The position numbers were made by a program, and so were the translations under genes. Below are positions 62,639 through 64,000 of a DNA stretch of 64,000 nt, piece after piece. The DNA is from Epiperipatus broadwayi (Eukaryota; Onychophora; Udeonychophora; Euonychophora; Peripatidae), in the NCBI GenBank assembly GCA_028023455.1, contig JAQFVV010006295.1, positions 188,001 through 252,000 of the forward strand, given 5' to 3'. A model generated the notes under the pieces. That model was not told the DNA's origin. It worked only from the letters and a program-made list of their open reading frames with translations, and searched no databases. Numbering within the stretch: the stretch's first letter is position 1; each line of letters starts with the position of its first letter.

Positions 62639-62754
62639 ATTCAATGGTTTAAAGGTCGTGATATTTGGTGGCATGAGGAAATGCATTCAGTTAGTGAAGC
62701 ATGTGATCCTGAATGGATGAATGCCGAAGACCCCCTTTTTATGCTTTATACCAG
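62639..62754 (+). CDS. ACSS: Acetyl-CoA synthetase, internal exon 4 seen here (last in window)
   Basis: This 116-bp exon has a T-rich tract plus CAG acceptor and a GTAACA donor. It encodes [17 protein letters not shown], then [20 protein letters not shown] and T, with AG of a split Ser codon left over (phase 2). GRDxWW, CxPEWMxAEDPLFxLYTS is the acetyl-CoA synthetase signature immediately before the glycine/serine-rich P-loop (SGSTGKPKG in the family). The intron therefore interrupts the ATP/AMP-binding motif itself. The P-loop exon must lie to the right of the window. Together the four exons give 377 bp of uninterrupted coding sequence with mutually consistent phases. Confidence 0.9.
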
Positions 62755-63260
62755 GTAACATTGTTACATTTAATTTATTTCTTTACTAACTTTATAAACT
62801 TTAAAGAAATAAATATTTATTCTTTTTTTTTTATTGTGCATTTCTGATTTTCTATTATTTATTGTATTACATATATATATATATAATCTGTGAATGTTTA
62901 GAGTGCAAATCTAGTAAGCAAAATCAGCTTTTACTAAAAGTAACGTGAGATGTCCAAAAATAATTTAATTTCATCTCTGGAAATGTATTTGCTTACTGAT
63001 AAAGTAAATGATTTTTTTTAAGGAATAAAATTAATTAATAGTTAGTCATTTATCAAATCTTAAAGCTTCTAATTTTTATAAATTGAAAATTTTACAATTT
63101 GTGTGAAAATAATGATTCAATTTATATATGCTAAGCATCTCAACAACAAACAATTAGTAAGCTTTTAATAAACTTTAATAAAAATCTTGAAAATTATCAT
63201 TTTGTAATGGAACAAATGACAATGCAACTGCAAATCTCATTACAAGAGAATCATGTATAA
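62755..63260. other. Intron sequence after exon 4
   Basis: AT-rich, with no feature recognised. Confidence 0.5.
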
Positions 63261-64000
63261 TTTTGGCAGAGACTATAAATAGTCAAAATAAAAGTCATAG
63301 ATCAATTCATAGATCACATGACCCTATCTCTTAAGCTTGTAAGTTATAAACAGTGAGGATTGCCAATTCCTCTACAAGCTTTATGATAAATGCTTAGCCA
63401 GAGCCAGCACTTAAAATATCTCTGTCAGGAACCCCTCCCCAAACCCCTGACCATGGTTTCGTGCTTTGGCACTCCTCAGAGAGGTGTCAGGGTAGGTTCA
63501 GACACTAGATCTAAAAATACCAACCCAAAGCCAAGCACTTAGCTAGAAGTTATCTATTGAGTGGAAAATCTGAAATTTTCAGACATGTACATGTCTTCAA
63601 ACCCAGCTATCCAACTCAAATAGCTATATGGGGCTGATAGATCTTCAGCCATGCCATATAGTAGTAGTCATAGCAATATAAAAATTGCATAAGACTTTTT
63701 GGCAGAGACTATAAATAGTCAAAATAAAAGTCATAGATCAATTCATAGATCACATGACCCTATCTCTTAAGCTTGTAAGTTATAAACAGTGAGGATTGCC
63801 AATTCCTCTACAAGCTTTATGATAAATGCTTAGCCAGAGCCAGCACTTAAAATATCTCTGTCAGGAACCCCTCCCCAAACCCCTGACCATGGTTTCGTGC
63901 TTTGGCACCGGAGTGCCAAAGCACGAAACCATGGTCAGGGGTTTGGGGAGGGGTTCCTGACAGAGATATTTTAAGTGCTGGCTCTGGCTAAGCATTTATC
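63261..64000 (-). mobile_element. Hammerhead-bearing tandem/inverted repeat (retrozyme- or PLE-like)
   Basis: A 212-bp block (63261-63472) is repeated exactly at 63697-63908, with a 436-bp period. The second copy is then followed, at 63912-64000, by its own reverse complement, which runs out of the window. The 224 bp between the direct copies is unique. The block contains ACTATAAATAGTC and an intact hammerhead on the - strand. Tandem monomers of a few hundred bp with type I hammerheads are how animal retrozymes are described; PLE terminal repeats look similar. Exact identity of the copies shows recent origin. No protein is encoded in the visible part. Confidence 0.7.
63437..63492 (-). ncRNA. 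Type I hammerhead ribozyme, full consensus core
   Basis: Read on the - strand: helix I strand CCTCT, core CTGAGGA (63473-63479), stem II GTGC-CAAA-GCAC (63461-63472, four perfect pairs), core GAAA (63457-63460), self-complementary stem III ACCATGGT, cleavage base C, then helix I strand AGGGG, pairing with CCTCT through one G-T wobble. Every invariant core base is present. Extra CCC- and GGGG-rich flanks (CCCTGACA before, TTTGGGG after) could extend helix I beyond an internal loop. The second copy near 63900 has lost the CTGA part at the inversion point. Confidence 0.82.

Overview
This is an AT-rich (roughly three-quarters A+T by eye) animal nuclear sequence. It is dominated by introns and transposable elements. 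The only host gene I can support is one acetyl-CoA synthetase (ACSS/AcsA family, AMP-forming) on the + strand. Four short exons are visible at 27193-27265, 41679-41754, 56974-57085 and 62639-62754. They are separated by introns of about 14.4, 15.2 and 5.6 kb. Their reading phases join perfectly, and the product stops just before the P-loop of the adenylate-forming domain, so the gene runs on beyond the right edge. I recognise no exon before 27193. Long introns, Penelope-like elements (PLEs) with GIY-YIG endonuclease, and tRNA-derived SINE-like pieces point to an invertebrate metazoan (for example mollusc, cnidarian, flatworm or chelicerate). I cannot fix the phylum.

Layout. 1-4.2 kb: AT-rich DNA with two hammerhead-like motifs, a foldback and a 104-bp tandem duplication. 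4.2-7.2 kb: a decayed but nearly full-length PLE on the - strand (RT with YVDD, GIY-YIG endonuclease, flanking repeats, tRNA-like segment, hammerhead-like terminus). 7.2-19.9 kb: mostly featureless, with a LINE remnant (11.4-11.7 kb), a SINE-like piece, a foldback at 13.6 kb and a PLE endonuclease scrap at 19.2 kb. 19994-23294: a Ty3/Gypsy-type LTR element on the - strand with clean TG...CA LTRs and a 5-bp target duplication, its pol largely deleted. 26.6-29.4 kb: the first exon and several small repeats. 29.4-39.4 kb: long LTR-like elements set in TA tracts, including copies of one 2.1-kb LTR family. 40-43.6 kb: PLE-derived palindromes around exon 2. 43.6-51.1 kb: a long AT-rich element with TA-tract ends, then PLE termini. 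53.3-54.1 kb: the 3' part of a LINE. 57-62.3 kb: exon 3, a ribozyme-bearing foldback and another copy of the 2.1-kb LTR. 62.6 kb: exon 4. 63.26-64 kb: a tandem/inverted repeat unit carrying a full-consensus hammerhead.

The notable theme is the recurrence of hammerhead self-cleaving ribozyme motifs. Two look intact (1648-1702 and 63437-63492). About eight more are decayed or variant, and several sit inside palindromic foldbacks of PLE fragments. This fits the known association of minimal type I hammerheads with Penelope-like elements and animal retrozymes. The 63-kb unit looks like a recent retrozyme-like or PLE-terminal insertion. All calls were made by reading the sequence. No database or folding program was run.
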